Below are positions 21,786 through 29,497 of a stretch of DNA of 32,681 nucleotides, piece after piece. The notes under the pieces are model-generated. The model did not search any database and was not told the DNA's origin. It worked only from the letters and a program-made list of their open reading frames with translations. Both the position numbers and the translations under genes were made by a program. This DNA is from Corynebacterium sp. HMSC29G08 (GTDB lineage Bacteria > Actinomycetota > Actinomycetes > Mycobacteriales > Mycobacteriaceae), in assembly GCF_001806875.1 (NCBI RefSeq), contig NZ_KV786227.1, positions 1 through 32,681 on the forward strand, read 5' to 3'. Every line of letters begins with the position of its first letter. The first letter of the stretch is position 1.

Positions 21786-23294
21786 ATGAGTGACAACTTC
21801 TGGCTGGTTCTTGCCATCGTTTTGTACTTCGGGGTCATGGTAGCCATTGGCTTCTATTCCTGGTTACAAACTAACAAGTATGACGACTATGTGCTGGCGG
21901 ACCGCGGATTGAGCCCGTTTGTTGCGGCTCTTTCTGCTGGCGCCTCCGATATGTCCGGCTGGTTGTTGATGGGCCTTCCCGGCGCCCTGTTTGTCTCCGG
22001 TATGAGTGAGCTGTGGATTGCTATCGGTTTGTTGATTGGTACGTGGTGTAACTGGAAGTGGGTTGCCCCCAGGTTGCGCAACTACACCGAGGTGGCCAAT
22101 GACTCGATCACCTTGCCCAGCTTCTTTGAAAACCGCACGCATGACTCTTCGCGTGTGCTGCGTTTCGCCGCTGCCGTGATCATTATTTTCTTCTTCACGT
22201 TCTACGTCTCTTCCGGCATGGTTTCTGGTGGCCGCTACTACGAGTCCACGTTTAGCGGGGACTACACCACCGGCATGTTGATCGTTGGTTCCATTACGGT
22301 GCTCTACACCTTCATCGGTGGCTTTTTGGCGGTGAGCTACACGGATGTGGTCCAGGGTGCGCTGATGTTCCTGGCGCTTATGATCGTGCCTATTTTGGCA
22401 CTGTTTGCGGTGGATAACCCTGCCGATATCTTCTCCTATGCCACGTCCAACTCGTACGGCCCGTGGCCGGAGGGCAACCCGCAGTATTTCAACATGATCG
22501 CGGGTGTGTCTGCTGCCACCATCATTGGCAACCTCGCATGGGGCTTGGGTTACTTTGGCCAGCCGCACATTGTTACCCGTTTCATGGCGTTGCGTTCCGC
22601 GTCTGAGGCAAAGGCTGGCCGCCGCACTGGCATCATCTGGGTGACCATCTGCTTCGCCGGCGCTGTGCTTACCGCGCTTGTTTCTACCGTCTACTTCGGC
22701 ACTACCTCTGCAACGGTGACGGATCAGAGTGGTTTTGAAACGATCTTCCTTGATCTGGCGCGTTTGCTGTTCCACCCGCTGATTGCAGGCATCATCCTGA
22801 CCGCGGTGTTGGCTGCGATCATGTCCACGATGTCTTCGCAGCTGCTGATTACGTCTTCGGCGCTTATTGAGGACTTGTATCGCATCTTCAAAAAGGAGCC
22901 GAGCCAGACTACGCTTCTGGTCTTGTCGCGCCTGATGGTTGTGCTGGTTGCCGTGGTGGCCATGCTGTTGGCGTTTAACCCGTCTGACACCATCTTGGGT
23001 CTGGTCGGCTTCGCTTGGGCTGGATTCGGTGCTGCGTTCGGCCCGGTTGTGTTGGCGTCGTTGTACTGGCGTCGACTCACTGCCCCTGGCGCGTTGGCTG
23101 GCATGGTTGTCGGCGCGGTCACCGTGTTTGTCTGGGGTACCTACTTTGGCGACATCATCTATGAGATCGTCCCGGGCGTAGCCTTTGCCACCATTGCCAT
23201 GGTTGCAGTCTCGCTGGTTACCACGCCAAAGCCGGGTGTTGAGGAAGAATTCGATCGCGCCACCGGGAACCAGGAGGCGCTTCCCGCAGTCTAA
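21786..23294 (+). CDS. putP: Sodium/proline symporter
   Basis: A 502-residue sodium:solute symporter of the PutP type with about 13 membrane helices. Family segments include ADRGLSPFVAALSAGASDMSGWLLMGLPG near residues 36-64 (with the sodium and proline site on the broken first helices), GLGYFGQPHIVTRFMA, IIWVTICFAGAV and MSTMSSQLLITSSALIEDLY near 340, the last containing the helix 8/9 region of the sodium site. It imports proline with Na+ for nutrition or osmoprotection. A TTG two codons upstream is ignored in favour of the ATG, which has a TANNNT box 8 nt before it. The terminator for this gene lies 50 nt beyond its stop. Confidence 0.95.
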   Translation: MSDNFWLVLAIVLYFGVMVAIGFYSWLQTNKYDDYVLADRGLSPFVAALSAGASDMSGWLLMGLPGALFVSGMSELWIAIGLLIGTWCNWKWVAPRLRNYTEVANDSITLPSFFENRTHDSSRVLRFAAAVIIIFFFTFYVSSGMVSGGRYYESTFSGDYTTGMLIVGSITVLYTFIGGFLAVSYTDVVQGALMFLALMIVPILALFAVDNPADIFSYATSNSYGPWPEGNPQYFNMIAGVSAATIIGNLAWGLGYFGQPHIVTRFMALRSASEAKAGRRTGIIWVTICFAGAVLTALVSTVYFGTTSATVTDQSGFETIFLDLARLLFHPLIAGIILTAVLAAIMSTMSSQLLITSSALIEDLYRIFKKEPSQTTLLVLSRLMVVLVAVVAMLLAFNPSDTILGLVGFAWAGFGAAFGPVVLASLYWRRLTAPGALAGMVVGAVTVFVWGTYFGDIIYEIVPGVAFATIAMVAVSLVTTPKPGVEEEFDRATGNQEALPAV

Positions 23295-23300
23295 AGAGGT

Positions 23301-23908
23301 ATGAAGCTTTTTCTTCGAATCCTCATTGTTTGCACCCTTGCTCTAGCCCCGTTCCCAACGGGGCTTTTGCTTATCGACGCCCCGTTATCTCCCCGCCCAC
23401 CACCCTCAATTACAACCGCCAACAGGCTTTCGGTGCGAGCTGGGCCACCGCCCCGGGCTCAGGCGGCGCGTGTACTAGCCGCGACGTTGCCCTTGCTACT
23501 GCCTGGGACCAACCCTGTGACGTTGCCTATCTCCAGTGGGATGTTGCTCCCATCCGGGATCCCTATACCGGTACTGCGATCCTTCCCGCCGATGTTGAAC
23601 TCGACCACCTCTTCCCCTTAGCCGCCGCGTGGGACATGGGCGCAGCTTTGTGGCCTGCGGAAAAACGCCTCGCCTTTGCAAATGACCCATTGAACCTGGT
23701 GGTGACATCTCGAAGTGCCAACCAGTCCAAATCCGACAAGTTGCCTGGTGAGTGGATGCCGCCCGCGTGGCGCTCTCGTTGCCCTTACGCACAACAACTG
23801 TCAGCCGTGGCCTCCACCTACGGTTTGGCACTGTCGCACGAGGACCGCAAGGCTATGCGAGGCGCCTGCTCCGGCGCCCGAGGCGTACTTTCTGCACGTT
23901 CCCTGTAA
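23301..23908 (+). pseudogene. Secreted HNH nuclease (DUF1524 type) with a one-base frameshift
   Basis: The frame beginning at ATG 23301 encodes a signal peptide (MKLFLRILIVCTLALAPFPTG). The HNH domain lies in a different frame (23330-23908). There, VELDHLFPLAAAWDMGAALW (Asp-His at 23603-23608), FANDPLNLV and ANQSKSDK with WMPP form the HNH/DUF1524 signature, and NYNRQQAFGASW is the usual mature start. Adding one C to the CCCC at 23391-23394 joins the frames as LIDAPLSPPPTTLNYNR. So the gene is either recently broken or carries a sequence error. An alternative TTG start at 23330 has no ribosome site and would give a protein without export signal. It begins 6 nt after putP. Confidence 0.7.
23345..23368 (+). 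terminator. Rho-independent terminator of putP, inside the next gene
   Basis: A perfect 9-bp stem (23345-23353 with 23357-23365, loop CCC) is followed by TTT. It is a good terminator for putP but overlaps the codons for the signal peptide of the downstream nuclease, so the nuclease would be made only from read-through transcripts. Confidence 0.7.
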
Positions 23909-23919
23909 GGTTATTGCCC

Positions 23920-24405
23920 ATGAATACTCTCTTTACCTTCCTGCACGTCGCCGCGGCGATCGTGCTTCTCGGCCCGGTTGTCGTCGCCACATCGATGTTC
24001 CCGGCTGAAGCTGCCCGCGCGAAGGCTGGCGGCGAAGAGGCCACCGGCCGTGCCGCCGTTCTTCACAAGGTTTCGACAACCTACGGCATGCTCTCCGCAC
24101 TGGTACCGCTGCTCGGTGGTGTTGTCATGGCCTTTGATTGGAACACCTACAGCACCAACTACTGGCTCCACACCGCGATCGTGCTCTCCGTCATCGCGTG
24201 GGCGCTGCTGTTTTTCATGGTGATTCCGCACCAGCGCAAGATGATGGCTTCCCTGGGCGCTTTGGATCCGGCTGATGCTGACCCGTCTGATGACACTGGT
24301 GACTTTGAAAAGTGCAAGGCAAAGGCCTCTGCCGGTGCCGGCATCTTCAACTTGATGTGGGTCCTGGTTCTGGTTCTGATGTTCCTGCCCGCAGACCTGT
24401 TCTAG
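23920..24405 (+). CDS. DUF2269-like integral membrane protein
   Basis: A 161-residue protein with four hydrophobic helices: about residues 3-25, 55-72, 83-103 and 140-158. A charged loop (DPADADPSDDTGDFEKCKAKA) lies before the last. The N-terminal FLHVAAAIVLLGPVVVATSMFP resembles DUF2269 proteins, whose first helix has a conserved His and Gly. Function is unknown. The ATG has AAGG about 9 nt upstream and follows the nuclease stop by 11 nt, so it may be read from the same mRNA. Confidence 0.75.
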   Translation: MNTLFTFLHVAAAIVLLGPVVVATSMFPAEAARAKAGGEEATGRAAVLHKVSTTYGMLSALVPLLGGVVMAFDWNTYSTNYWLHTAIVLSVIAWALLFFMVIPHQRKMMASLGALDPADADPSDDTGDFEKCKAKASAGAGIFNLMWVLVLVLMFLPADLF

Positions 24406-24445
24406 CGCTTCGGCGCTTCGGCGCTTTGGTGCTTCGGTGCTTTAC
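24406..24445. repeat. Five 8-bp tandem repeats
   Basis: Directly after the stop codon at 24405 the unit CGCTTCGG occurs twice, followed by CGCTTTGG, TGCTTCGG and TGCTTTAC. Eight-base tandem units of this kind can change in number by slippage. No gene starts here. Confidence 0.6.
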
Positions 24446-24510
24446 GCCGGCCGGTCAGCTTCACTGCTGCACCCGCCGGCGTTTTCTTCTGCCCTTTTGC
24501 CCCAGTCAAT

Positions 24511-24657
24511 CACAAACATCGGATAGCAAACATCGGATAAGGCCCATTTTGCCCCGATTTGGCGCCAATCCGATGTTTGCTATCCGACTTTTAACATGAG
24601 GAGCCCCTCCAGCGACCAGGTCATCGCTCTGGTCAGAAACTTGGTCACAAACATCGG
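24511..24657. repeat. Palindromic intergenic element with repeated CAAACATCGG words
   Basis: A perfect 20-bp inverted repeat (24519-24538 with 24568-24587) encloses a 29-nt loop. CAAACATCGGATA occurs twice in tandem in the left arm area (24513-24540), and CACAAACATCGG recurs at 24646-24657. The element lies between convergent genes (DUF2269-like and amidohydrolase). TTTT follows the right arm on the plus strand. It could be a strong bidirectional terminator or a dispersed REP/MITE-like repeat. Confidence 0.7.
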
Positions 24658-24666
24658 CGAGGAGCA

Positions 24667-25872
24667 TCAGTCGAGAAATTCCAGTGCCGCCGCCACCAAT
24701 GCTTCTGCCCCGGTACGAAGTGTCGGCTGCATTTGCGGAGCAAAGTGCGGGTTGTGGTTTGGCACGCTCACGCCCTCCTCAGCACCGCCGAGCACCCAGT
24801 AGCAATAGGGCGCGCCAAACGCATCTGCAATCACGGAGAAGTCTTCCGACGCCGTTAACGGTTCGCTTTCCAGCACACGATCACTACCAAACGCATCGCG
24901 AAACGCCCGCGCCACCCTGCCGGTGACTGCATCGTCGTTCTTGGTCAGCGGATAACTCTGGTAGCAGGTGATGTCTGGCATCTTCTTGCCGCCGGACGCG
25001 TGCGTCTCCGCCACAGCAATGCGCTCAATCGCCTGCAGAATCTGCTCCCGCACCTGGTCGCTGTAGGCGCGGACGTTGAGCTGCAGCGTGCAGCTTTCCG
25101 GAATTACGTTGGGTTTTAACCCACCCGAGATCACGCCAACTGTGACAACACCGAATTCGTTGGGATTTACCTCCCGCGACACGATTCCCTGCAGGCGAGT
25201 CACAGCGGACGACGCCATCAGGATCGGATCCACGCTTAAGTGCGGCATGGAACCGTGGGAACCAACACCGTAAAACGTGATCTCCACATTGGTGGCAGTG
25301 GACATGAACGCACCCGAACGCAGCGCCACACTGCCCGTCGGAGTATCGCCGCAGATAACGTGCTGGCTAAACACCACATCAGGCGGGGTGATTGTGGACG
25401 TCAAGCCACCGGCAACCATGGATGCCGCGCCCTCTGCAGTTTCCTCACCAGGCTGGAACAGCAGGTGCACAGTGCCACTCCACCTTTGATCTGCACTACC
25501 TAAAAGCCGCCCGGCAGCCAACAACGACGCAGTATGAAGATCGTGCCCACACGCGTGCATGACCGGGACCAGCTGCCCGTCCGTATCGAGCACTTCGCTT
25601 GTGGACGCATACGGCAACCCCGTCTCTTCCCTCACCGGCAACGCGTCAAAATCGGCACGCATCATCACCGTGGGGCCTTCACCACGTTCGAGGGTGCCGA
25701 CTACCCCGCCGCCAATTTCGATCGGGTCAATGCCCATCGCCTCAAGCTCTTCGCAGATCCGACGACGCGTTCTCACTTCTTGCATACTCAGTTCAGGATG
25801 TTGGTGAAGGTCTTTGTACACGGCCTCTGACCAGTTCTGAATCGAATCAAACGTGAGTGTTTGCTTACCCAT
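24667..25872 (-). CDS. M20-family amidohydrolase
   Basis: A 401-residue cytoplasmic metal-dependent hydrolase of the M20D group (hippurate, N-acyl amino acid or indole-acetyl amino acid hydrolases). Metal ligands are visible in HACGHDLHT (about residues 105-113), PGEETAEGA (about 140-148) and SQHV. The dimerisation domain holds GSHGSMPH. It cleaves N-acyl amino acids or similar amides; the substrate is open. The ATG at 25872 follows GGGGAC; an earlier ATG at 25893 is less likely. It is transcribed after a terminator-like region that ends the deaD gene. Confidence 0.9.
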   Translation of the reverse strand: MGKQTLTFDSIQNWSEAVYKDLHQHPELSMQEVRTRRRICEELEAMGIDPIEIGGGVVGTLERGEGPTVMMRADFDALPVREETGLPYASTSEVLDTDGQLVPVMHACGHDLHTASLLAAGRLLGSADQRWSGTVHLLFQPGEETAEGAASMVAGGLTSTITPPDVVFSQHVICGDTPTGSVALRSGAFMSTATNVEITFYGVGSHGSMPHLSVDPILMASSAVTRLQGIVSREVNPNEFGVVTVGVISGGLKPNVIPESCTLQLNVRAYSDQVREQILQAIERIAVAETHASGGKKMPDITCYQSYPLTKNDDAVTGRVARAFRDAFGSDRVLESEPLTASEDFSVIADAFGAPYCYWVLGGAEEGVSVPNHNPHFAPQMQPTLRTGAEALVAAALEFLD

Positions 25873-25888
25873 GTCCCCATAAAAGCAC

Positions 25889-25934
25889 AACACCCGCCCT
25901 CACCGGACCAGTCAAACCAGTCCGCAAGAGCGGG
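25889..25934 (-). terminator. Candidate terminator of the DEAD-box helicase gene
   Basis: Between the helicase stop and the amidohydrolase start, ACCCGC and GCGGGT form an outer stem and CGGAC/GTCCG an inner stem. Read on the minus strand it is followed by GTTGTGCTTTTA. The stem is interrupted, so the call is moderate. Confidence 0.5.
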
Positions 25935-25962
25935 TCTTGCACTTAAACGCTAGGCACGAGCG

Positions 25963-28167
25963 CTAGTCGCGGTCGCGGCCTCCGCGGAAGCCACCACGGT
26001 CGCGTCCACCGCGGCGATCATCACGGTCGAATCGATCACGGTCGCGGCCATAGCCACGGCCACGGTCGCGATCACGGCCACGGTCGCGGTCACGACGGTC
26101 ATCACGATCACGATCCCAGCCGCCACGGTTACGGTCGCGGCCATAGCCACGGCCACGGTCGCGGTTGTATCCACCACGGTCACGCGGCGGTGCACCGTGG
26201 TCACGCTGGATGTTGATCAGTTGGCCGGAGATACGCGTATCCGTCAGGCGGTCAAGAACCGAGTTATCCAGGTTCTTCGGCAGCTCCACCAGGGTGAAGT
26301 CACCGCCGATGGTGATGCGGCCGAAGTCCTTAGAGCTCAAGCCACCCTCGTTTGCCAGGGCACCAACGATCGCACCCGGACGCACGTGCTGGCGCTTGCC
26401 CACGTCAAGACGGTACGTGTCAAAGTTCTCGCTGTCGTTGGCAAAACGACCACGGCCACCGCGGCGATCATCGCGATCAAAACGGTCACGACGGCCACCG
26501 CGGTCACGGCGATCATCGCGATCAAAACGCTCGCGGTCGCGGCGGTCACGCTTGTCGCGCGGCGGTTCCTTCATCAGGAACTCGTCGCCCGCCTGCGCCT
26601 GGGTTGCCAGGGCAGCTGCAATATCGTCCATCGGAACGTTGTTGGCTGCGGAGTACTCGCGAACCATGGCTTTGAACACCTGCAGGTCAGAGGCCTCCAG
26701 AGACTCCGTGATGGAATCCATGAACTTTGTCTTGCGAGACTCGTTGACCTCATCCACGGTTGGCAGGTCCATCTCTTCGATGGTTGCGTTGGTCACGCGC
26801 TCAATGGAACGCAGCATGCGGCGCTCACGCGGGGTAACAAACAGGATCGCCTCACCGGTTCGCCCAGCGCGGCCGGTGCGGCCGATGCGGTGGACGTAAG
26901 ACTCCGTGTCGTTCGGGATGTCGTAGTTGAGCACGTGGGAGATGCGCTCCACATCCAGACCACGGGCGGCCACATCGGTGGCGACGAGGATGTCCAAGCG
27001 ACCGTCGCGAAGCTGATCAACCGTGCGCTCACGCTGCTGCTGAGGTATGTCGCCGTTAATCGCTGCGGCGGAGAACCCGCGGGCGCGCAGCTTCTCGGCC
27101 AGCTCCTCGGTTTCGTTCTTGGTGCGAACGAACACGATCATCGCCTCAAACTCAGTCACCTCAAGGATGCGGGTGATTGCGTCGAGCTTGTTGCGGTGTG
27201 CGGTGAACAGGTAGCGCTGGGTGATGTTCGTGTTGGTGCGGGTTTCGCTCTTTACCGTCACCTCAACCGGATCGTTAAGGTACTGCTTGGAGATGCGGCG
27301 GATTGCGCCCGGCATCGTCGCGGAAAACAGTGCAACCTGCTTGGAATCCGGGGTGTCTTCCAGGATGCGCTCAACGTCTTCCTGGAAGCCCATATTCAGC
27401 ATCTCATCGGCCTCATCAAGCACCAGGAAGCGCAGGTTGGAAATGTCCAGCGAGCCCTTCTCCAGGTGGTCGATCACACGACCCGGGGTGCCCACGATCA
27501 CCTGGGCACCACGGCGCAGACCGGACAACTGGATGCCATAGGCCTGGCCGCCGTAGATCGGCAGGATGTGGATGCCGCCAAGGTGGTCGGCGAAGGATTG
27601 GAAGGAGTCCGACACCTGCAGTGCCAGCTCACGCGTCGGTGCAAGCACGAGTGCCTGGGGGTGGCGCTGCTTCGGGTCAATCTGGCTCAAAACCGGCAGC
27701 GCGAACGCTGCGGTCTTACCGGTACCCGTCTGCGCGAGGCCGACAACGTCTCGGCCTTCCATCAGGTGCGGAATGGTCTGCGCCTGAATTGGGGAGGGCT
27801 GCTCGAAGCCAACGCGCTTGACCGCGTCTACAACTTCCTCCGGCAGGCCCAGGTTTTCAAAGCCGTTCTCCGGCTCTACAGGCTCTACAGGCTCAGCAAC
27901 CTCTTCAGAAGCTTCTTTGGCTTCGGGCTCTTGTACAAGTTCGCCAGCCTCGACCCCGACAACGTCGGCAAGGCTCAAAATCTGCTCAGTCTCATTAGTT
28001 TCGGCATTGGCTGCGGTATCCGCAGCGCCGGTATCCTCAGAAACTCCCGCATCCCTGGTGTCCTCACGTGCAGCATCAGCTGCGACATCCTGCGGGTTTT
28101 CCTGATTTTCCGACATGTTTACATCCGGCTCATTCTCGCCGCCGGTGGCGTTTTCGGAAATGCTCAT
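25963..28167 (-). CDS. deaD: DEAD-box ATP-dependent RNA helicase
   Basis: A 734-residue RNA helicase of the DeaD/CsdA group. An acidic N-terminal tail of about 100 residues comes first, then the Q motif GFEQPSPIQAQ, AQTGTGKT, PTRELA, TPGR, DEAD, SAT and HRIGRTGRAGR, all intact. A DbpA-like RNA-binding domain (KRQHVRPGAIVGALANEGGLSSKDFG) follows. It is flanked by two Arg/Asp/Gly-rich tails, about residues 540-590 and 660-734. It unwinds RNA, probably for ribosome assembly or mRNA decay. ATG 28167 is chosen because AAGG lies about 10 nt upstream; ATG 28176, three codons earlier, has AAGG only 1 nt away. Confidence 0.92.
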   Translation of the reverse strand: MSISENATGGENEPDVNMSENQENPQDVAADAAREDTRDAGVSEDTGAADTAANAETNETEQILSLADVVGVEAGELVQEPEAKEASEEVAEPVEPVEPENGFENLGLPEEVVDAVKRVGFEQPSPIQAQTIPHLMEGRDVVGLAQTGTGKTAAFALPVLSQIDPKQRHPQALVLAPTRELALQVSDSFQSFADHLGGIHILPIYGGQAYGIQLSGLRRGAQVIVGTPGRVIDHLEKGSLDISNLRFLVLDEADEMLNMGFQEDVERILEDTPDSKQVALFSATMPGAIRRISKQYLNDPVEVTVKSETRTNTNITQRYLFTAHRNKLDAITRILEVTEFEAMIVFVRTKNETEELAEKLRARGFSAAAINGDIPQQQRERTVDQLRDGRLDILVATDVAARGLDVERISHVLNYDIPNDTESYVHRIGRTGRAGRTGEAILFVTPRERRMLRSIERVTNATIEEMDLPTVDEVNESRKTKFMDSITESLEASDLQVFKAMVREYSAANNVPMDDIAAALATQAQAGDEFLMKEPPRDKRDRRDRERFDRDDRRDRGGRRDRFDRDDRRGGRGRFANDSENFDTYRLDVGKRQHVRPGAIVGALANEGGLSSKDFGRITIGGDFTLVELPKNLDNSVLDRLTDTRISGQLINIQRDHGAPPRDRGGYNRDRGRGYGRDRNRGGWDRDRDDRRDRDRGRDRDRGRGYGRDRDRFDRDDRRGGRDRGGFRGGRDRD
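26038..26163 (-). repeat. 33-bp direct repeat in the Arg/Asp/Gly tail of deaD
   Basis: An identical 33-bp unit occurs at 26038-26070 and 26131-26163 and encodes the RDRGRGYGRDR motif in the C-terminal tail. Related shorter units lie around it. Such repeats inside the gene can expand or contract by recombination. Confidence 0.7.
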
Positions 28168-28196
28168 TGCTTGCATACCTTAACTCACTAAAGCGA

Positions 28197-28202
28197 TACT
28201 CT
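28197..28202 (+). promoter_or_regulatory. -10 box (TACTCT) of a leaderless transcript
   Basis: TACTCT fits TANNNT and ends 7 nt before the GTG at 28210. No Shine-Dalgarno sequence lies between. This supports the GTG as start of the lipoprotein gene. Confidence 0.5.
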
Positions 28203-28209
28203 GCTATTT

Positions 28210-29205
28210 GTGAAACGTTGTACCGTCCCCCTGCTCGCTGTCACCCTCCTGCTCGCTGGGTGCGTGCCCAGTGCCCTGCGTAACGACGCCGCGTCGACTC
28301 CCCCTCCCACCTTCGTCCCTATCGAAGAGATCCAGACCCCGAGTGAGTCCGAAAACGAGGACGCTTCCAAATCCCCTCTGGATGAGATAATTGCTGCTCA
28401 GGACGATGAATCTTATGAGGACGTTGATCCGGAGTTGTTTTCAAACGAGTACGGCGCCGTGGTGGGCGGAAACTCTGGTGTCGTCGGCTGCTTTGTCCAA
28501 GACGAAACCTTGGACCCGGAATACCGTGGCCAGCTTTTGACTTCGTGTGAGGTGATGTTTCGCTATCCCCTGCCGGAGATGCAATTTAACGGCGGGTGGC
28601 CAGATGCGACCTATTCAAACGTCTTCAGCTTTGACTATGACTTAGGCGAGTTCCAGGTTGGGCACTCCCCTGGCTCGCAGGGTTTTGCTACCCGACCGCC
28701 GGGACTTGAGCCGGGCCAGCGTGTGACCATCTACGGCACCACGTTTACGCACTTGCATGACAGTGGTTTCCGTGTGGAGCGTGATGGCCAGGGTGTGGAA
28801 GTGCACAACTCTGTGATCCAGTTTGATGATGATCCGGTAGATCACATCGCCGAATCCAAGGAGCCTGTGGATTTTGGCACGCAGTGCGGGGTTATGGTCG
28901 CGCCGTCTGGAGATGCCTTGGCCGTGATTGCGGTGTCAGAAGACACGACGTGTGACACTGCAATGGACGTGGTTGAGGGCTACCGCAGGGCGCTGCATTT
29001 TGGTGAGACTCAAGGCCAGGCCGCGTTTTGGACTTCGCCTGAGGGGTGGGGTTGTACCGGACGCTACTTTTATGTGGGCGAAGAGCATTTTGGCGCCAAC
29101 GGCAAAATCAGCTGCGCTGCAAGTAGCCCGAGTGGCGAGCCCGCTTCTGTGGGCAACGGTGAAGTAGTGGCTGTGCCTTTTGATGAGATCGATATGCTGC
29201 CGTAG
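28210..29205 (+). CDS. Lipoprotein with repeated Cys-rich domain
   Basis: A 331-residue exported lipoprotein. The signal peptide MKRCTVPLLAVTLLLAGC ends with the lipobox Cys at residue 18. An acidic, Pro/Ser-rich linker (about 19-80) follows, then a first Cys pair region (VVGCFVQD ... TSCEVMF). A beta-rich middle follows (LEPGQRVTIYGTTFTHLHDSGFRV), and a second region has TQCGVMVAPSG, TTCDTAM, WGCTGRYFYVG and GKISCAAS. The pattern suggests two copies of a disulfide-containing surface domain. I do not recognise a named family. Start is GTG, with a TANNNT box 7 nt before. It is divergent from deaD. Two decayed relatives lie downstream (29225 and 31906). Confidence 0.8.
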   Translation: MKRCTVPLLAVTLLLAGCVPSALRNDAASTPPPTFVPIEEIQTPSESENEDASKSPLDEIIAAQDDESYEDVDPELFSNEYGAVVGGNSGVVGCFVQDETLDPEYRGQLLTSCEVMFRYPLPEMQFNGGWPDATYSNVFSFDYDLGEFQVGHSPGSQGFATRPPGLEPGQRVTIYGTTFTHLHDSGFRVERDGQGVEVHNSVIQFDDDPVDHIAESKEPVDFGTQCGVMVAPSGDALAVIAVSEDTTCDTAMDVVEGYRRALHFGETQGQAAFWTSPEGWGCTGRYFYVGEEHFGANGKISCAASSPSGEPASVGNGEVVAVPFDEIDMLP

Positions 29206-29211
29206 CTGCCG

Positions 29212-29217
29212 TATCCT
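29212..29217 (+). promoter_or_regulatory. -10 box (TATCCT) before a decayed ORF
   Basis: TATCCT ends 7 nt before an ATG at 29225, the same geometry as at the intact leaderless genes of this window. The promoter seems to be kept although the gene behind it is broken. Confidence 0.45.
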
Positions 29218-29224
29218 CGCAGCC

Positions 29225-29439
29225 ATGAAAGCTTACGCGCCCCGGAAGACTTCGTGGTTGATGGCGTCTACCAGCACATGTACGCAATTATTTTCGGCGA
29301 CACGTATAACCGCTGCGTGGTCAAACCTGCAGAGTACTTCGGCTGCAACGCCGACGGCACCGTCCACGGCGAGCGCGACAACCACTGGTTCGAACTCACG
29401 CAATCTGGCCAGTATTCCTCGCCGCGTTTCACGCCTTGA
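29225..29439 (+). pseudogene. Truncated lipoprotein-like gene
   Basis: From ATG 29225 the frame reads MKAYAPRKTS and then meaningless codons. The frame one base earlier, open from 29206, reads VDGVYQHMYAIIFGDTYNRCVV, KPAEYFGCNADGTVHGE and NHWFELTQSGQYSSPRF to the stop at 29437. The last part resembles HYWLELAPNGQYSSHRF in the ORF at 32035. So a promoter and start codon remain, but the signal sequence and most of the gene are gone and the remnant is out of frame. A GTG at 29254 could start a 61-residue peptide, but it lacks an export signal. A decayed paralogue is the simplest reading. Confidence 0.55.
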
Positions 29440-29477
29440 GAAATCCGCATAGCCACCTCACGTCTTGCTGTGAACAA

Positions 29478-29494
29478 CCAAGGGTTAACCTTGG
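29478..29494. promoter_or_regulatory. Near-palindrome over the permease promoter
   Basis: CCAAGGGTTAACCTTGG is a near-perfect inverted repeat (one extra G on the left side). It covers the TAACCT -10-like box (29486-29491), which ends 6 nt before the permease ATG. The position suits a repressor site; the regulator is not in this window. Confidence 0.4.
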
Positions 29495-29497
29495 CAC

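Noticed and set aside
25963..26570. Repeats in the helicase tail considered as a CRISPR-like array
   Set aside because: The units are in frame, irregular in spacing and encode a conserved RGG/RD tail.
26197..28191. Long plus-strand ORF of 664 codons opposite the DEAD-box helicase
   Set aside because: It is the reverse frame of a clear helicase gene; its translation has no recognisable domains and its composition follows from the codon use of the real gene.
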